Source: Marisa cornuarietis
Taxonomy: Eukaryota; Mollusca; Gastropoda; Architaenioglossa; Ampullariidae
Assembly (NCBI GenBank): GCA_004794655.1
Contig: SMMW01000126.1
Location: forward strand, 496,001 to 560,000
DNA length: 64,000 nucleotides
Direction: 5' to 3'
Shown here: piece by piece, positions 48,501 to 53,063 of the stretch
Position numbering within the stretch: the first letter of the stretch is position 1
Layout: every line of letters begins with the position of its first letter
Made by a program: the position numbers and the translations under genes
Notes under the pieces: model-generated
What the model was told of the DNA's origin: nothing
What the model saw: only the letters and a program-made list of their open reading frames with translations
The model's database searches: none

Positions 48501-49812
48501 GTTTAATGGCGGGGGGAGGGACCAAACGAAATAAGAGAAACAAGGGAGAGAACAAAGAACACAATGGGTCACAGAGAAAAGTGGACGCCTTCGTCTGCCT
48601 AGTGCCACCCCCTCCCCGTCTGTACCATGAAATATCGCCCCTCTACGGGAAAGAACTAGAGACGAAAGTTACTCTGCCCGGACCACAGACTTCTAACGGA
48701 CGAATGTCACTTCGCTCGCATAACGGACTTCCCACAGTTGAAGGCTAGATCTTACTCTGTTCGCTCAACGGATTTCTAACAGATGATGAGATGAATGTTA
48801 TTCCGTTCAGCAACGGCCTTCTAGCAGATGAATGTTATTCCGTTCATACAACTGTCTCCTCACAGATGAATGTTACTCCGCTCAGCACCGGACTCTCCAC
48901 AAATGAATGTTACTCCGTTTACACAACGGATTTCTAACAGTTGATCTATTCTGGTGACAGCTCCTCTGTCTCCCAGCTTCTTTATCTTCCAGCTCCTCTG
49001 TCTTTCAGTTCCTCTGCTTTTTCTACTTTTCTGTCTTCCAGCTCCTCTGTCCTCCTTAACCGCTCTCTCTCTCTCTCTCTTCCCATCACCCCACGCGCCA
49101 GTTACGTAAAGACCAAAAATAAAAATTGCGTCATATTATAGTGATGCAGCAACTCCCCCTTCGTCCAGAAGTAAGGCTCGGGCTGAGCCAGCATGCAACA
49201 CGCGACAGTAATGTTGTTTACAGGTGAACACCTACCTGTGTAATAATCAGACAGGTGAGAAACAGTTTTGTGAAGAAGACAGTGTGTCAGTGATGTGTGT
49301 CTGTCAGTTTAAATCACGTGATGATGTCATTGTTTATATCCACGTGTCTGTCAGTCTGTACGCTGTATCTGTGACACGTGACTTACAGAATAAACAAACT
49401 GTGAATGTTGACAGAGAGTGGCACAACAACATCTACAACAGTCACCTGCACCAGCGGCGGCACAACACCATGTCTACAGTGGAGAGACGTGCTGGTGTTG
49501 TACTGTCGTGACGTTAGTGACAACTCGGGTATGGTGACGGAACTGAAAGAAGCGGGTATCCCAGTGCGGGTGATGAAGGATGAGGACATCGAGGACGTGG
49601 CCACGGCCCGCAGTGACGTGGTGTGGGTGACGGGTGCACATCGTGTTCGTGGTCTGGAGAGAAAAGTTGTCGTCTGTGTGAACGAAGCTGGTAATGACTT
49701 GATTAGATCTCGTATAAGTCAGACAACCCCCCTGTGCTCCTTGACCTCTCCCCGACTTGACTTCATGTCCCGCTGTACATCACAACTTGTCATTGTCTCC
49801 TCTGACCACTAA
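12678..49812 (+). CDS. KH-like / NERD-like nuclease / SF1-like helicase protein, 7 exons, predicted 808 aa
   Basis: Proposed join: 12678-12756, 13120-13265, 27152-27895, 36519-36724, 39243-39725, 48024-48394, 49415-49812. The phases agree at every junction, there is no internal stop, and the total is 2,427 nt. Domains: KH-like at residues 25-75; NERD-like PD-(D/E)XK nuclease with D230 and E244-V-K246; P-loop NTPase with Walker A GPPGTGKT at 451-458, Walker B acidic pair D546-E547, a late helicase-type motif [10 protein letters not shown] at 755-764 and a final [10 protein letters not shown] at 795-804. No signal peptide or membrane span is seen, so it is probably intracellular. Inference: a nucleic-acid-binding nuclease-helicase, possibly in defence or nucleic-acid surveillance. 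Doubts: the KH exons are joined to the rest only by phase across a 13.9 kb intron, the exon 3 donor (gtttag) is weak, and the exon 6/7 join has an alternative. No poly(A) signal was recognised close after the stop. Confidence 0.7.
13963..14049. repeat. (CA)n microsatellite
   Basis: Near-perfect CA dinucleotide repeat of about 87 bp with one G interruption near 14004. Open frames here in several phases are repeat artefacts. Confidence 0.95.
14214..16300. other. No gene seen (part of the 13.9 kb intron)
   Basis: AT-rich sequence with only short open frames (113 codons or fewer) lacking recognisable motifs or paired splice sites. A G-homopolymer tract lies near 15318-15328, next to GCAGTGGCGTAGGAAG, a phrase often met at repeat ends. 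I see nothing else. Confidence 0.5.
16360..16760. repeat. Dispersed non-autonomous repeat, inverted copy of 7580-7962
   Basis: Read on the reverse strand, this block follows the same order as 7580-7962. It has the CGCGCGAGxGTG region, an AT-rich stretch with a TATACTTCATGGT-like string, TGAATATTCATGACT, then the GC-rich portion with GGCAATGGxCAAA and CCTAGCTTGGGCC. The two copies are about 8.8 kb apart, inverted and clearly diverged. Confidence 0.65.
17400..17632. repeat. GGGCC palindrome-rich repeat block
   Basis: Multiple TTGGxCCAA-like half-sites (TTGGACCAAG, TTGGGCCGAT and others) precede the terminal phrase GTGTTTGCTGGG shared with the copies at 7962 and 26739. It is the same family as 2270-2450. 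Confidence 0.55.
17830..18345. other. Strongly G-depleted plus-strand segment
   Basis: About 500 bases contain very few G on the plus strand but abundant C, A and T. The flanks are normal. Such strand asymmetry is uncommon in this window; the only comparable stretch is 41640-42700. No coding frame is recognisable. It may be an LTR or UTR of an element read from the minus strand. Confidence 0.5.
18606..23464 (+). pseudogene. SWIM-YqaJ protein of copy 2, interrupted
   Basis: The first exon region reads [15 protein letters not shown] and ends VAYCECVAG. The next segment after ttgcag gives [20 protein letters not shown], completing the SWIM finger, with [20 protein letters not shown] to about 19466. 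A later segment (about 20175-20320) reads [20 protein letters not shown]. After the LTR insertion, acceptor gttttcag at 22597 opens [20 protein letters not shown] through [15 protein letters not shown]. The YqaJ core at 23024-23464 has LGASVDRI and ILVELKNP (D...ExK) and [20 protein letters not shown]. Defects: an out-of-phase SWIM junction, a frame change near 22900, an in-frame TAG near 22970, and the 1.5 kb insertion. No PHD finger was found after 23464. Confidence 0.75.
20351..21886 (-). mobile_element. Solo-LTR-like element, family A copy 1 (minus)
   Basis: The reverse complement begins TGTAGCGTACAAGGGGGTA and contains ACACAGGTGTGC, GGTTTTTAC, GAGCTCACC and GGGTGGGTATATTAGACCCG (a TATA-like element). 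It ends near AACGAATGCGCGTGTCTGCGG. The same order of blocks occurs at 53064-54572 on the plus strand. No gag, pol or integrase frame is adjacent, so this looks like a solo LTR or a non-autonomous copy that inserted into the YqaJ gene of copy 2. Target duplication was not resolved. Confidence 0.7.
23880..24015 (-). pseudogene. Inverted fragment of a YqaJ-protein segment
   Basis: Read on the minus strand, [13 protein letters not shown] and KTKAMKL parallel [13 protein letters not shown] and KGKAMKL of the plus-strand gene at 22868-22945. The piece lies between the two convergent genes of copy 2. It is about 130 bp, out of frame with anything else, and probably a remnant of a second, inverted element or a rearrangement. 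Confidence 0.6.
24430..25930 (-). pseudogene. DDE transposase with HTH_Tnp_4-like and DDE_Tnp_4-like domains
   Basis: The minus strand shows [12 protein letters not shown] near 25810, then a long open stretch 25772-25413 with [20 protein letters not shown] and [20 protein letters not shown], the helix-turn-helix that precedes DDE_4 transposases. After a noncoding gap, 24740-24430 reads [20 protein letters not shown] with a catalytic-type Asp in SDRF, EPGNSI, then a stop. In a shifted frame [11 protein letters not shown] carries the next Asp, followed by VNLPPF. The final Glu block was not recognised. The noncoding gap (about 24745-25410) may contain an intron or a deletion. It is inactive as read. 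The N-terminal THAP finger expected upstream is missing or degraded. Confidence 0.75.
26058..26140 (+). mobile_element. SINE 3'-tail fragment
   Basis: GGAGATGGTCATCACCGTCA then CAGCTGGCCCTGAGGTAAGT and GGCTCTAACACCTCATTCAC follow the same order as the body of the tRNA-derived SINE at 32173-32455. The tRNA-like head is absent. Confidence 0.6.
26460..26580 (+). pseudogene. THAP-like N-terminal fragment
   Basis: ATG at 26460 opens [20 protein letters not shown]. The CxxxxC spacing and following basic residues match the start of a THAP zinc finger. The fragment breaks off into the repeat that follows at about 26590, before any C-x2-H pair. It may be the displaced 5' exon of a transposon or a host gene first exon with its donor near 26470 (GGTAAGCA). 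The latter cannot be excluded. Confidence 0.45.
26600..26745. repeat. Dispersed non-autonomous repeat, GC-rich part only
   Basis: GGCGATCTCCCGATCCCACA, GGCAATGGGCAAAC, CACCCTAGCTAGGC and TGTGTTTGCTGGGG match the 7808-7962 block in the same orientation. The AT-rich half of that repeat is missing. Confidence 0.7.
27152..27895 (+). CDS. Exon 3: NERD-like PD-(D/E)XK nuclease domain
   Basis: The acceptor is tttttggcacag and the donor CAG|gtttag. The frame is open throughout for 248 codons (protein residues 76-323). After a Ser/Thr/Pro/Gln-rich linker comes a helical segment ([20 protein letters not shown]), then GDFDVLLI followed 14 residues after the second Asp by EVK in VVCEVKAFG. This is the D...ExK arrangement of restriction-like nucleases, as in NERD domains. 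A later helix [17 protein letters not shown] places a Gln where NERD families often keep one. The GC-rich coding composition stands out against the AT-rich flanks. Cleavage activity is inferred from the motif only. Confidence 0.75.
27896..28826. other. Intronic sequence, no gene seen
   Basis: No recognisable exon or element. The segment 28250-28560 is more GC-rich and holds a 66-codon open frame without known motifs. Confidence 0.4.
28827..30560 (-). mobile_element. RTE-like LINE fragment (reverse transcriptase, no endonuclease)
   Basis: The longest frame, 29774-28827 (315 codons), carries the RT palm [20 protein letters not shown] and [11 protein letters not shown] with the FADD catalytic box. 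A maturase-like C-terminus follows with [38 protein letters not shown] and [10 protein letters not shown]. Upstream in the same orientation, 30430-30110 reads [20 protein letters not shown], the N-terminal RT block. The two are separated by frame breaks near 29780-30110. No endonuclease domain is present, so the copy is 5'-truncated. It lies inside intron 3 of the nuclease-helicase gene. Clade assignment by eye is tentative. Confidence 0.85.
30786..30823. repeat. (CA)n microsatellite
   Basis: Uninterrupted CA repeat of about 38 bp. Confidence 0.95.
30890..31800 (-). mobile_element. Rex1-like LINE fragment (central RT)
   Basis: The minus strand reads [37 protein letters not shown], a [10 protein letters not shown] block and [17 protein letters not shown], then further down (about 31310-30890, with breaks) the RT core beginning near [10 protein letters not shown] and continuing to an FAYRPG...DDA...[14 protein letters not shown] stretch. 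This order is typical of Rex1/Babar-type LINE RTs. The YADD box and C-terminus are missing here, but a plus-strand fragment of that C-terminal part lies at 43670-44245. Confidence 0.75.
32173..32455 (+). mobile_element. tRNA-derived SINE
   Basis: The head contains an RNA polymerase III A box TGGCCGAGTGG (32183-32193) and B box GGTTCAATTCC (32227-32237) at normal spacing. The body follows with CAGTCGACCCAGCTGATGGG, GGCACCACCCTCATG, GGCCCCGAGAAAAGTGGGGT and a tail near GGGATGACCTTTAC. The tRNA-like part no longer forms a clean acceptor stem, so it is a SINE rather than a tRNA gene. Body or tail fragments recur near 26058, 34067 and 45005. Confidence 0.85.
32660..34066 (+). mobile_element. Solo-LTR-like element, family A copy 3 (diverged)
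   Basis: Blocks shared in order with 53064-54572 are CGGTTTTT, GAGTTCACCTTCTGTCCA, a TATA-like GGGTATATAGACCGC, CCTTCCACAGG then GTGTGCTGCCC and TCTGACTCTGTT, GTGTGCTGGGTGCAC, GACATTTG, and GAGGGACGCCC near the 3' end. It ends AGTGCGTGACA. The 146-192-codon open frames inside it are not recognisable proteins. The left boundary is approximate. Confidence 0.6.
34067..34145 (+). mobile_element. SINE body/tail fragment abutting an LTR end
   Basis: CCCCGAGAAAAGTGAGTCTC then TGACACCTCGCTTCACA and GGACGACCTTTAC match the SINE at 32173-32455 from its GGCCCCGAG block onward. The join to GTGACA of the preceding LTR is immediate. Confidence 0.65.
34146..35030. other. Intronic sequence, no gene seen
   Basis: AT-rich sequence without open frames of note or recognisable repeats. 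Confidence 0.45.
35037..35997 (+). mobile_element. Solo-LTR-like element, family B copy 1
   Basis: It shares AGACAATATAATTAACTGTC near the left end, GAGACACGACAAGTGG, TGTGTTGGGGAAGTG, AAATGTACACAGGGCC with CAAAGAGGCAGA, and GAGCAAATGTCCAGGCG with the block at 50905-51749. Both end in TGTGACA. The two copies have the same orientation but lie on opposite sides of coding exons, so they are not the LTRs of a single element. A tandem repeat has expanded inside this copy. Confidence 0.6.
35266..35500. repeat. 39-bp tandem repeat, about 6 copies
   Basis: The unit reads GTTTTTACCCTGAACTATTT followed by ATCCTGTAGTATTTAGAGA, with small changes between copies. It lies inside the family B LTR-like copy and is absent from the copy at 50905-51749. 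Confidence 0.85.
36519..36724 (+). CDS. Exon 4: helical segment before the P-loop domain
   Basis: The acceptor is ttctctttcag and the donor CCAG|gtaagt. The 206-nt frame is open and enters in phase 0, leaving in phase 2. It encodes [20 protein letters not shown] through [17 protein letters not shown] to VYRTLVA, ending in an Arg codon completed by exon 5. I recognise no named domain. Its position suggests a linker or part of the helicase N-terminal fold. A truncated near-copy lies 36 bp downstream at 36761-36825. Confidence 0.7.
36761..36825 (+). pseudogene. Truncated duplicate of exon 4 with its own splice sites
   Basis: CAGCGACGTGTGGCTGGGGC repeats the 3' part of exon 4. The encoded RRVAGADSQ...IYKSLVVR parallels RRVAGAGPD...VYRTLVAR. 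It is followed by GTCAG|gtgagt and leaves in the same phase 2 as exon 4. Its own start would need phase 0 input (acceptor aatacag), so it could only replace exon 4, not follow it. A decayed duplicate or a rare alternative exon are both possible. Confidence 0.6.
36905..38785 (+). mobile_element. L2/CR1-like LINE, 5'-truncated
   Basis: The frame opens [20 protein letters not shown] with [15 protein letters not shown], then [51 protein letters not shown] and the catalytic YADDTQLY. After the palm, [13 protein letters not shown] leads into a tandem-expanded segment and then [53 protein letters not shown] and KTHLFL before the stop at 38510-38512. A 3' UTR ends near GCTATACAAATC. Frame breaks occur near 37372 and 37560-37650. 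It lies in intron 4 of the nuclease-helicase gene in the same orientation. Confidence 0.9.
37789..37977 (+). repeat. In-frame 39-bp (13-codon) tandem expansion inside a LINE RT
   Basis: Five consecutive copies of a 39-bp unit encode [13 protein letters not shown] or close variants. Related LINEs normally carry this segment once between the palm and [11 protein letters not shown]. The last copy is shortened. The frame is preserved throughout. Confidence 0.9.
39243..39725 (+). CDS. Exon 5: P-loop NTPase core (Walker A and B)
   Basis: The acceptor is ttgatttgagtag and the donor ACAA|gtaagt; phase 2 in and phase 2 out. It encodes [20 protein letters not shown] with PPGTGKT, the typical Q-motif plus Walker A arrangement of superfamily-1 helicases and DUF2075/Schlafen-like NTPases. 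[20 protein letters not shown] (a motif Ia-like strand and helix) follows, then a His/Asp-rich stretch, and [13 protein letters not shown] with the Walker B acidic pair DE. ATP binding is well supported. Unwinding activity is inference. Confidence 0.8.
40020..40900 (+). pseudogene. Myb/SANT-like accessory protein remnant
   Basis: A degraded first part (about 40130-40200) reads [20 protein letters not shown], resembling the W-x-x-I...AVN...RT helices of Myb-like proteins in Harbinger elements. After gttgcag near 40736 comes [20 protein letters not shown] then [16 protein letters not shown], a stop, and DSGDK, matching the conserved TGGGP...L...ML...G(I)xGGxD tail of that family. It has stops and an unclear splice pattern, so it is nonfunctional as read. 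Confidence 0.5.
41200..42956. mobile_element. Candidate LTR-like element with palindromic end
   Basis: The right end is TCACGGGTCGATCCGTGACA, a perfect short palindrome-type terminus matching the GATCCGTGACA string that follows family A copy 2 near 54588. The interior is G-poor on the plus strand and holds a TCTGGTCAGGACTTG tandem array. No coding frame is recognised. The left boundary and the orientation are uncertain. Confidence 0.35.
41848..42010. repeat. Short tandem array with TCTGGTCAGGACTTG units
   Basis: Five units start TCTGGTCAGGA or TCGGGTCAAGA and alternate between about 24-bp and 29-30-bp lengths, the longer ones ending TTACACAAAT. Confidence 0.8.
43391..43430. repeat. (TG)n microsatellite
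   Basis: Uninterrupted TG repeat of about 40 bp. Confidence 0.95.
43670..44245 (+). mobile_element. Rex1-like LINE 3' end
   Basis: The plus strand reads [20 protein letters not shown] then KSFSVS, a stop or frame break near 43771, then [56 protein letters not shown] and [12 protein letters not shown]. This is the typical post-palm end of a Rex1-type LINE. The 3' tail GGGACAAATAAAGTATTATC ends in TTATCTTAT repeats, the short-repeat tail expected of this group. The 5' part is missing. Confidence 0.85.
44840..45390. repeat. Diverged tandem duplication, unit about 280 bp
   Basis: Two copies share the order TAATAGAAACCTTACACACT (or TAATGGAAACCTCATACACT), AAGAAGAAC(T/C)GCACCTTTC, AAAGAGATTT and TTTCACATAGTTCTG. 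Each is followed by a TGTTGATGTACTAA phrase (about 45075 and 45370). A SINE-tail-like GGGATGACCTTTACC lies between them. Confidence 0.6.
45500..45552. repeat. (CGCA)n/(CA)n microsatellite
   Basis: A CGCA run passes into a pure CA run. Confidence 0.95.
45780..46990. other. GC-richer noncoding block, no gene recognised
   Basis: It begins with an imperfect palindrome around TAATAGGCGCCTATTGGCGG and contains several 80-110-codon open frames on both strands without known motifs or paired splice sites. It may be part of an LTR or of the Harbinger-like block that contains it. A short AT repeat lies near 46777-46799. Confidence 0.35.
48024..48394 (+). CDS. Exon 6: second helicase segment
   Basis: The acceptor is cctttgttacag and the best donor CAC|gtatgtg, entering with one base that completes a Lys codon and leaving in phase 1. 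It encodes [20 protein letters not shown] then ASSFHRDAL, where LHLWVASS sits at the motif III position of SF1 helicases. A charged segment follows, then [20 protein letters not shown]. The frame is open to a TAA at 48418-48420, so an unspliced form would end with about eight extra residues. Confidence 0.7.
48655..48945. repeat. Degenerate minisatellite (AGATGAATGTTACTCCGTTC units)
   Basis: About six units of 40-50 bp repeat GATGAATGTTA(C/T)TCCG, then a short variable stretch, then CAACGGA and TTCTAACAG. It lies in intron 6 of the nuclease-helicase gene. Confidence 0.75.
49415..49812 (+). CDS. Exon 7: helicase C-terminal motifs and stop
   Basis: The acceptor is aatgttgacag, entering in phase 1. 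A Thr/Ser-rich linker leads to [20 protein letters not shown], then [20 protein letters not shown] and [10 protein letters not shown], ending in SSDH and TAA. The GLExxVVV and SRCTSxLVI strings sit where motifs V and VI lie in SF1 helicases. An alternative exon beginning at 49224 ([14 protein letters not shown], acceptor tgtttacag) is open for 95 codons in another frame. Using it would require a one-base frame change near 49478, so I prefer the 49415 start. Transcript evidence would settle this. Confidence 0.65.
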
Positions 49813-50040
49813 TAACTAATTAAGTTGTAGTGATGGAGAAAGAAGAGTGTTTACAAAGTGTAAGAAATATCAACAATGTCTGATGTTTATAAAAGTTGTT
49901 GCTGATGTCTTCACTCCACACAAGTAGAAACGTTTACAAGTAAAACTGTTGTCTGTCTTGTCAAATGTTGGAGAATGAATATGGTGATGACCCCTACAAC
50001 TCTTTTCTCTCTTCTCATTTATTCACTCACTCACACACAT
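49813..50040. other. 3' flank of the nuclease-helicase gene
   Basis: No clear AATAAA within 200 bp of the stop. The nearest A-rich string is TTTATAAAAG near 49889. No other feature is seen. Confidence 0.4.
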
Positions 50041-50046
50041 ACATAG

Positions 50047-50077
<31 letters not shown>

Positions 50078-50665
50078 CAGGAACTGACACACACAGTCAC
50101 ACACATTCACTGACAGACTCATACGCGCTCACACACAGTAACACACACTAACACTCAGATATATGCACACACTGATACACTTTCAAACACACTTGCCACA
50201 CACACACACACTTTCAAACAAAATAACAGATACATTTACCACACACGCACTTTCAAACACACACACACTTTTAAACACATACACAGATACACTTACCACA
50301 CACACAGTTTCAAACACACACACACACACACTTTTAAGCACACACACACAGATACACTTACCACACACATGCTTTCAAACACACACACTTTCAAACACCC
50401 ACACACACACTTTAAAACACACACAGATGCACTTACCACACACACACTTTTAAACACACACAGATGCACTTACCACACACACACTTTTAAACACACACAG
50501 ATGCACTTACCACACACACACTTTTAAACACACACAGATGCACTTACCACACACACACTTTTAAACACACACAGATGCACTTACCACACACACACTTTTA
50601 AACACACACAGATGCACTTACCACACACACACTTTTAAACACACACAGATGCACTTACCACACAC
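50040..50665. repeat. CA-rich minisatellite ending in a perfect 37-bp array
   Basis: An irregular CA-rich stretch contains repeated TTACCACACAC and CTTTCAAACAC motifs. It resolves from about 50424 into roughly 6.5 nearly identical 37-bp units (CAGATGCACTTACCACACAC, then ACACTTTTAAACACACA). The near-identity of the last units suggests recent unequal exchange or replication slippage. Confidence 0.9.
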
Positions 50666-50904
50666 ACACACTCTTGGAGGTCAAACTTAGACAGTCAAGA
50701 AGTACCCCTTCATTTTCTTTTATCTTGTGACTGTGTGTGTGTGTGTGTGACTAATTTAAGTGCAGAAAACCTAAATTAAATCACTTGATGATAAGGTCAC
50801 AGAGGGGTGACATGGAAGTTAACAGTCAGTGCAGCGCGAGTGGCTGAGTCGCACATGGCCTGACTAATAGGTGTTTTTTTTAAAGAGAGTGGAAAGAGAA
50901 AGGG

Positions 50905-51749
50905 GAAGACAATATAATTAACTGTCGGCGGGCCAGCGCTTGACTTCTCAGAGAGACACGGCAAGTGGCGAGACACTGCGTGTGGGGGAGTGAAGGCTGC
51001 GTCTTCCGAGAAACGTGCGTTGTTATATTTTTTAGTATCTCGGATGTTTTTTATAACAGTTGAATGTTTCCTGTATTTCTTTTAATGACATATATTTATG
51101 TATTATTTGTTTTTGTTCGGACTGTTATAGGAGCAGTTAGCTGAAACTATTTGTACCTAGGAGAATATTTGGCCAGGAGTATTGTTGTCGCTCGTCCCTA
51201 GAGGCAGCGCCATTTGTGTAACGCCTGGCCCCGAGAGGCAGCGTTTATGATTAAAAGGTTGGATTGCTCGTCCCGGAGACAGCACCACTTTGTGTAAGCG
51301 TTTGGTAACGAGAGACAGCGTTTATGGTTTCGTTTATTTGTTTGTTTGGAAGATATATATATATATATTTTTTTTAAATTCCAGGATTTTTAGTCCCCAG
51401 TGACTGTTAGAATTTAGTGTCTGCAGTGAATCGTCAGGTTTTCTCAGTGACTGAAATTAAGAACCGATTTTAAGAAAGAACCGTGATAAGTGACTCTGTG
51501 CTGGACTTTGAAATTTTGAGTACTTTATTTTATATTTGTTAATTATATTGATTATTTATTTAGTAACTTTTGGGATTATATTAAGAAATTAGTTCTGGTA
51601 TCGTAATTATATATTGATTTTTTAAGTCTTTTAACAGATTTTGCTCATGAAATTAAATGTATACAGGCCTGAAAAAGAGGCAGAGTTGTTTTGTATGAGG
51701 AGAAAGAACGCGCAGATGTCCACGCGTTTAGGTGAACGCGAGTGGATGT
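50905..51749 (+). mobile_element. Solo-LTR-like element, family B copy 2
   Basis: This is the counterpart of 35037-35997, with AGACAATATAATTAACTGTC on the left, AGACACGGCAAGTGGCGAGA, AAATGTATACAGGCCTG with AAAAAGAGGCAGAG, CGCGCAGATGTCCACGCG, and the end GGATGTGACA. It lacks the internal 39-bp array of the other copy. Internal phrases such as CGTCCCTAGAGGCAGCG and CCCCGAGAGGCAGCG form a small degenerate repeat of their own (51190-51320). No gag-pol frame is adjacent. Confidence 0.6.
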
Positions 51750-51753
51750 GACA

Positions 51754-51808
<55 letters not shown>
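51747..51808. repeat. (GAT)n microsatellite
   Basis: About 19 consecutive GAT triplets directly at the end of the LTR-like block. Confidence 0.95.
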
Positions 51809-51809
<1 letters not shown>

Positions 51810-52683
51810 CTTGGTTGACGCTTGAGAACAGATTGAAATTCTTAGACTAGAAGACTGGCCCATGTGATATTAGCTACAGGCAAAGTCTTTTGGAGGGGGA
51901 TGGTAGTGTGGATGGAAGTAGTTCCACCTTCACACTGAAGCTACACGCGAAGTCTTCTTCTCTCCGTCACTGGCACTGTTTTGTCTCTGTTTATTCTGTG
52001 TGAACCTCGTCACATAACTCTGTCATCATTTGTCTCCCTTACGCCCCTTATTTTCACGAGAATTCTCATCAGGAGTTTCTCACAGCAATTGTTATAGCAG
52101 TCTATCATAGAGACCATATGAACCGCGAACGTAACTGATTGCTTTGACGAAAAACCATTATTAGAAGTTATTAGAATTTGCTTTACACGTGGGATGCCAG
52201 GTCATAAGTTTCTTAATAGATCCATCGTCATGTTTGTAAACCACATGCATACAGTTAGGACAACATTCACCTGTGAATATTCTCAGTTGTACACAATTCT
52301 CTTGTCAATGTTGGCAGATTTACAGCATTCTCCTACAACACCGACATATAAGAAGCTTAAGTAAGCCCCATGGAGGCAATCTGATCATTCTAGGAACGTA
52401 GCCGTATAAGAATCAAATACTTAAGGATTAGAAGAAAAAAACTTCGAAATGCCTAGACAGTGATGCTGTTGTTGATGTTTAGAAGGGAAAGGAATCGTAT
52501 CCTGTGGAGGTGTTTGTCAATGTGTAATAACAAAAGGATTTACACAAGTTTCCCAAGATAAGCTCGATGAACATTTAAGGAGAGCAATAAGGACTAAGCT
52601 TTTTGAAAGAGACGGACATCACAATCAAGTACACAACATACATAAAAAACACTGGCAGCCAGTGTTGATCGCGCAGAAATAGA

Positions 52684-52725
<42 letters not shown>

Positions 52726-53060
52726 TATTTTTGTATCTGTATGTGCATTTGTGTGTGTTGTTGCTTGTAGTTGTGTGTATAGGTGTGTATATGCGTGTGT
52801 GTATATATATATATATATGGCCTGACGAGAGAGGGTGAGAGGGCTGGGGGGGTCTGGTGTACCTGGGCCCGCGGCTCTGAAGGGGGTCTGGCCTTGCTCA
52901 GTGGATTTGTTTCTTCTTTTCCTTCTCTTTTTCGTAGCATTCCTCAATCTGGGGATTTTTCTATGGAGTGGGGTACTACAAGTTTGATCCCTTAACATTT
53001 TTTTTCCTCATTTACTAACCACTCACGTGTAAGCAACTCTACGTTCAAGTAGTGATCAAC
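51809..53060. other. No gene seen; one TG microsatellite
   Basis: Noncoding sequence with a (TG)n run at about 52687-52725 and a TATA run near 52803-52818. The 121-134-codon open frames across these repeats are artefacts of the repeats. Confidence 0.5.
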
Positions 53061-53063
53061 ATC

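Noticed and set aside
49224..49508. 95-codon frame as the penultimate coding exon of the helicase gene
   Set aside because: It is out of phase with the following motifs and with the best donor at 48394, whereas starting at 49415 gives an intact 809-codon frame. Kept as a finding because splicing could differ.
50424..50665. Regular array resembling a CRISPR
   Set aside because: The 37-bp units are head-to-tail with no distinct spacers, CA-rich and in a eukaryotic context; it is a minisatellite.
35037..51749. One large LTR retrotransposon bounded by the two family B copies
   Set aside because: The interior holds exons of the nuclease-helicase gene and unrelated elements, not gag-pol; the copies also differ in length and internal arrays.
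52575..52998. 121- and 134-codon minus-strand frames
   Set aside because: They run through the TG microsatellite and a TATA run and have no protein-like motif outside it.
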